From the NCBI GenBank assembly GCA_021785095.1, contig JAJYGM010000777.1, positions 1 through 7,536 of the forward strand: 7,536 bases of DNA, read 5' to 3'. This document shows positions 4,759 through 7,536 of the stretch, one piece after another. Both the position numbers and the translations under genes were made by a program. Position 1 is the stretch's first letter. Each line of letters opens with the position of its first letter. The notes under the pieces were generated by a model. The model searched no databases. It had not been told where the DNA came from and was given only the letters and a program-made list of their open reading frames with translations. The DNA comes from Actinomycetes bacterium (lineage in GTDB: Bacteria; Actinomycetota; Acidimicrobiia; Acidimicrobiales; Bog-793).

Positions 4759-5121
4759 ATGGCACAGAAGACGTTGAAGCTCATCCGTCGCAGCTCGCAC
4801 GGGGACCAGGAGCTCATCGAGGAGCCGATGCAGGCCGGCCTCTCTGGTGTGGAGGTTATGGTCACCGAGGACTCGGTCCTCGTCATCCACGACCTCACCG
4901 GAGATGCCCCGGCCGTGCAGTTCCCGGTCTTCGAGCCGGCGGTAGAGGCGCCGAACCCGGCCCTGCAGGCCCAGGCCGTAGGCCCGGGCGAAGCCCCGTC
5001 CGAAGGGACGCCTCCTGTGGCGCCTGTCGACGTGCAGGCGTCCCCGGTGGCCCAGAACACCGCCGCCACGGCTTCTGTTGCCGCCCAGGACCCCGCGACG
5101 GCCGTTCCCACGGCCTCCTGA
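4759..5121 (+). CDS. Protein with short folded N-terminus and Pro/Ala/Val-rich tail
   Basis: The 120-residue product has an ordered-looking N-terminus (residues 1-47: MAQKTLKLIRRSSHGDQELI, then acidic and valine-rich strands VEVMVTEDSVLVIHDL), followed by a 70-residue tail made almost only of Ala, Pro, Val, Gln, Glu, Thr and Ser and expected to be disordered. It contains PNPALQ (residues 65-70), matched by PNPALH in the product of 5299-5874. GGAG (4749-4752) sits 6 bases before the ATG. Its stop overlaps the next start (TGATG). Family not recognised; one reading is a small beta domain displayed on or tethered by a flexible linker. Confidence 0.75.
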   Translation: MAQKTLKLIRRSSHGDQELIEEPMQAGLSGVEVMVTEDSVLVIHDLTGDAPAVQFPVFEPAVEAPNPALQAQAVGPGEAPSEGTPPVAPVDVQASPVAQNTAATASVAAQDPATAVPTAS

Positions 5122-5315
5122 TGGCCGACCAGATCGTGAGCGGCCCCGTCACGACCGAGATGGGCAACCAGGCTCGCCGCGTGCGCGACGTCTCCGGCCG
5201 TAAGGCTGTCGCCCGCAAGCCCCGCAAGGCCGTGGAGGCGGTCGGCCACAGGGCCGGCCCCGGGCGAAGCCCTGACGCCCCGATGCGGATGGGGCGGCAT
5301 GGCCGGGGTTCCTAG
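5121..5315 (+). CDS. 64-residue strongly basic peptide
   Basis: ATG 5121 overlaps the previous stop (TGATG). The product has many Arg/Lys residues (R19, R20, R22, R27, K28, R32, K33, R35, K36, R44, R49, R56, R59, R62, among others) and few acidic ones, with a central GRKAVARKPRKAVEAVGHR stretch. It should bind nucleic acid or acidic protein surfaces. The last 17 bases overlap the start of the next gene in a different frame. No family recognised. Its frame is open without a start codon far upstream, so ATG 5121 is the only available ATG/GTG start. Confidence 0.65.
   Translation: MADQIVSGPVTTEMGNQARRVRDVSGRKAVARKPRKAVEAVGHRAGPGRSPDAPMRMGRHGRGS
5299..5315 (+). other. 17-base gene overlap with frame change
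   Basis: The 3' end of the basic peptide gene and the first 17 bases of the Gly/Pro-rich gene are read in two frames. With the 8-base overlap at 5867-5874 it is the longest same-strand overlap in the operon, and it implies coupled translation of the two products. Confidence 0.8.
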
Positions 5316-5874
5316 CCTCACGGTGAACCGGCCCGCGCGCGCCCCGCAGCCGCGCGGGCCCTGGGGGCAGCTCCCCTACGGAGGCGTGAAGCTCCAGACC
5401 CCGTCGCCCGGCGGTCCTCGGAGGACGGGCACGAGCATCCAGCCGCCCCAGCTCGTCAACGTCGGGCCTCGGAGCTTCGCCCCGAACCCGGCCCTGCACT
5501 CGCCGCCCGGCCCGATGGTGCCCTTCCCCGGCGGGGGCTATGGGTTCGCTGGCGGCTACAACGCGGCCTTCGCACCCCGTGGGGCGTTCGTGCCGGGTTC
5601 GGCCGGCGGTGTGCCGGGGGCTCCGTCCTTCGGCCCGCAGGCCTACCTGCCGCCCCAGGGGCCCGGGAGCGGGCAGTTCCAGTACAACCTCGCCTTCGGG
5701 ATGCCGCAGGGCTCCTGGAGCTACCTCGCGCCTCCCTCAGGCGGCTACGTGTTCCCGGTCATGCCGCTCCCCGGCTACTTCTCGCCGGCTCTTGGCATGA
5801 TGCCCTCGGCGAACACGATGCCGTTGTTCTGGGGTGGGGCGCTCCCGACGACGCAGGTGGGACCGAGTGCCTGA
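5299..5874 (+). CDS. Gly/Pro/Tyr/Phe-rich low-complexity protein
   Basis: The 191-residue product is rich in Gly, Pro, Ala, Tyr, Phe and Ser and almost lacks acidic residues; its few basic residues lie mainly in the first 60 (RPARAPQPRGPWG, GGPRRTG). Aromatic residues are spread along the chain (GGGYGFAGGYNAAFAPRGAF, FQYNLAFG, GGYVFP), the sticker-and-spacer pattern of proteins that self-associate or form condensates or fibres. PLPGYFSPA (156-164) repeats the PGYFSP of the protein at 4141-4749. ATG 5299 has a GGGG just upstream and overlaps the basic peptide gene by 17 bases; the stop overlaps the portal start by 8 bases. No family recognised; a virion component is a reasonable inference from location. 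Confidence 0.75.
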   Translation: MAGVPSLTVNRPARAPQPRGPWGQLPYGGVKLQTPSPGGPRRTGTSIQPPQLVNVGPRSFAPNPALHSPPGPMVPFPGGGYGFAGGYNAAFAPRGAFVPGSAGGVPGAPSFGPQAYLPPQGPGSGQFQYNLAFGMPQGSWSYLAPPSGGYVFPVMPLPGYFSPALGMMPSANTMPLFWGGALPTTQVGPSA

Positions 5875-7536
5875 CATCCCCATCGACTACCGCCCCTACG
5901 GCATCTGGACGCCGACTCCCTGGACGCTGCCGGAAGAGTTCGGCGCGCTCGGGGAGCACTCGCCGCAGGATCCCCGGGACGTCACCAACCACGACGACGC
6001 GGGCTATAACCCCGCCTCGGAAGGCCTGCAGGACTTCTACCCGCAGGATGAGGAGCAGCACGCGATCATGGTGAGCTGGGCCTACGACGCCTTCCTCGCC
6101 GCCGAGCGCGCGCGGATGCCGTTCTTCGACCGGTGGCTCCGCTACTACCGCCTGTACCGCAACTACGTCCAGCGAGTGGTCGGTGACTGGCGGAGCAAGG
6201 TGTTCTACCCGGTGAGCTATTGGGTGGTCGCGACGATCATGCCGAAGCTCCTCACCAACCGCCCGACCCCGCGAGTGAAGCCCGTCACGCCGTTCGACGT
6301 CCCAGCGGCGCGGGCGATGGAGGAGCTGCTCGACTGGTCGATGGAGGAGTCCGACTTCTACCCCGAGTGGGTGAAGTCGACCTGGGAGAGCCTGGTGTAC
6401 GGCACCGGGATCCTGAAGATCTACCAGCGCCAGGACATCCGCTACAAGACCGAGAAGATCCCGGTCCAGGAGCCGGTCACCCAGAAGATGTCGGTGCCCT
6501 ACATCGACCCGGACTCCGGCGCCGTGCTGACCGATCCCGATGGGACGGTGGTCTACGGCGAGGAGGACCAGGTTCTCGGCTACCAGGACGTCGGGTTCAA
6601 CTTCGAGCAGGTTCCCTACGTCGTCTACGACGGGCCGGCGGCCGAGGCCGTCGACATCATGAACTTCTTCGTCGCGCCGGAGGCCGATGACGTCCAAAGC
6701 GCGCGGTACGTGATCCACCGCACCTACCGTGAGATGGCCTACGTGCTGAAGAGGGTCGAGGAGGGCGTCTTCCGCCTCCCGCCGAACATGTCGGTCACCG
6801 ACCTCGCCTACATCCGGGACGACCCGATGGCCCTGCGCCTCGGCGAGATCGGCCTGGACGGCGGCATCCTGAACGACCCGACGCGTCGCCCGGTGGAGCT
6901 GCTCGAGTTCTGGACCGACGACGGGCGGGTCATCACGATGGCCAACCGCAAGGCCATCCTGCGGGCCCACTCGAACCCCTTCACCCACGGGATGAAGCCG
7001 TTCGTGCGGATCGTTGACAACCTGGTCCCCCACGAGTTCTGGGGCCAGGGCGAGATCGAGACGATCGAGGGCCTCCAGGACCTCACGAACGCCCTGGTCA
7101 ACCAGCGCGTCGACAACGTCAAGATCACCATGAACGCCACCTGGGCGGTCCGCGAGCAGTCGATCTTCGACCTGCGCGACCTCGCGAGCAAGCCGGGCCA
7201 GGTGATCCGCGTGAAGGGCGACGTGCCGCTCCAGGACGCGGTCGCCCGCCTGCCGGTCGGCGATGTCACCTCGAGCGCCTTCGCCGAGGCGCAACAGACC
7301 GAGAACTTCATCGAGCGCACCACCGGCGTCTCCGCCTACCAGCTCGGCACCGACTCCCCGACGCTGAATCAGACGGCGACCGGCGTGAACCTGATCCAGC
7401 ACGCGGGGTTCGACCGGTTCAGCCTGAAGACCAGGCTCGGCGAGATGATGGGGATGAAGCAGGTCTTCCGCATGTACGGAGCCCTGCTCCAGCAGTTCGC
7501 GCGTCTGCGACTGGCTCAGCCCGATCATGATGCCGT
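5867..7536 (+). CDS. Portal protein (3' truncated by window edge)
   Basis: A GTG at 5867, with GGTGG (5856-5860) 6 bases upstream, opens a frame that stays open to the right edge; 556 residues are visible. The portal is the dodecameric ring at one head vertex through which TerL packages DNA and to which the tail joins. Diagnostic stretches are YWVVATIMPKLLTNRPTPRV (from residue 118), LVYGTGILKIY (about 175-185), HEFWGQGEIETIEGLQDLTN (from 389) followed by VNQRVDNV, and TATGVNLIQHAGFDRFSLKT (from 503). The [EH]-F-[WY]-G-x-G-E-I-E...LQDL-x-N-x-L-x-NQR-x-DNV signature is that of large phage portal / head-tail connector proteins. The N-terminal 60 residues are acidic and aromatic, fitting a peripheral clip or tail-binding region. 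Only the C-terminus is missing. Confidence 0.93.
   Translation, partial: MPDIPIDYRPYGIWTPTPWTLPEEFGALGEHSPQDPRDVTNHDDAGYNPASEGLQDFYPQDEEQHAIMVSWAYDAFLAAERARMPFFDRWLRYYRLYRNYVQRVVGDWRSKVFYPVSYWVVATIMPKLLTNRPTPRVKPVTPFDVPAARAMEELLDWSMEESDFYPEWVKSTWESLVYGTGILKIYQRQDIRYKTEKIPVQEPVTQKMSVPYIDPDSGAVLTDPDGTVVYGEEDQVLGYQDVGFNFEQVPYVVYDGPAAEAVDIMNFFVAPEADDVQSARYVIHRTYREMAYVLKRVEEGVFRLPPNMSVTDLAYIRDDPMALRLGEIGLDGGILNDPTRRPVELLEFWTDDGRVITMANRKAILRAHSNPFTHGMKPFVRIVDNLVPHEFWGQGEIETIEGLQDLTNALVNQRVDNVKITMNATWAVREQSIFDLRDLASKPGQVIRVKGDVPLQDAVARLPVGDVTSSAFAEAQQTENFIERTTGVSAYQLGTDSPTLNQTATGVNLIQHAGFDRFSLKTRLGEMMGMKQVFRMYGALLQQFARLRLAQPDHDA

Noticed and set aside
4194..4890. Minus-strand open frames opposite the Pro/Gly-rich gene
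   Set aside because: They mirror the low-complexity sequence on the other strand (Gly/Pro/Trp-rich) and have no start context or gene neighbours on that strand.
4983..5272. Repeated CCCGGGCGAAGCCC at 4983-4996 and 5259-5272
   Set aside because: Short GC-rich string in different reading frames; easily produced by composition, and the local GGGC-GAA-GCCC fold is too small to call a regulatory hairpin.
5759..7528. Long minus-strand open frame opposite the portal gene (589 codons)
   Set aside because: It is the antisense shadow of a recognisable portal protein; repetitive Leu/Val/Asp/Arg composition and no family features.
1..7536. CRISPR arrays, tRNA genes, insertion sequences, integrase or attachment sites
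   Set aside because: Looked for on both strands; no regularly spaced repeats, cloverleaf sequence, transposase or recombinase motifs were seen.

Overview
The window is a high-GC (roughly two-thirds G+C by eye) stretch of tailed-phage or prophage DNA covering the start of the virion module. An HNH protein gene leads, followed by small accessory genes, the large terminase subunit, a block of unusual proline/glycine-rich proteins and the portal protein, which runs off the right edge. Composition, GTG starts, tight stop/start overlaps and family resemblance (PGDWI...ATYE C-terminus, VDR-type HNH protein, LPxSxF...YPMPDKAHARNA small protein) suggest a phage of an actinobacterium or similar high-GC host. 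The host cannot be proved from the sequence alone.

Layout: positions 2-163 hold the 3' end of a phage gene. A putative 27-residue membrane peptide lies on the minus strand at 150-233 and converges on it. Positions 234-374 are non-coding and carry a hairpin, a near-match to the chromosome-partition site parS and a promoter whose -10 box ends 7 bases before the next ATG. From 375 all genes are on the plus strand and almost back to back: HNH protein (375-755), 52-residue C2H2 finger peptide (752-910), 73-residue basic protein (912-1133), 27-residue membrane peptide (1130-1213), four-cysteine protein (1213-1446), terminase large subunit (1443-3200), a 64-residue unknown (3228-3422), helical/coiled-coil protein (3422-3760), membrane-anchored Cys/His protein (3771-4052), 30-residue peptide (4049-4141), Pro/Gly/Met/Gln-rich protein with an 11-residue tandem repeat (4141-4749), a protein with a Pro/Ala/Val tail (4759-5121), a 64-residue basic peptide (5121-5315), Gly/Pro/Tyr/Phe-rich protein (5299-5874) and portal (5867 to beyond 7536).

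Together the genes look like one polycistronic DNA-packaging and head-assembly unit. TerL is the ATP-driven packaging motor and nuclease, the portal is the ring it docks on, and the HNH protein probably assists genome cutting. No small terminase subunit is recognisable. The strangest parts are (i) the four low-complexity or basic proteins between terL and the portal gene, two sharing a PGYFSP motif, (ii) the parS-like palindrome just upstream of the operon promoter, and (iii) several very small genes (27, 27, 30 and 52 residues) that a length cut-off would miss.
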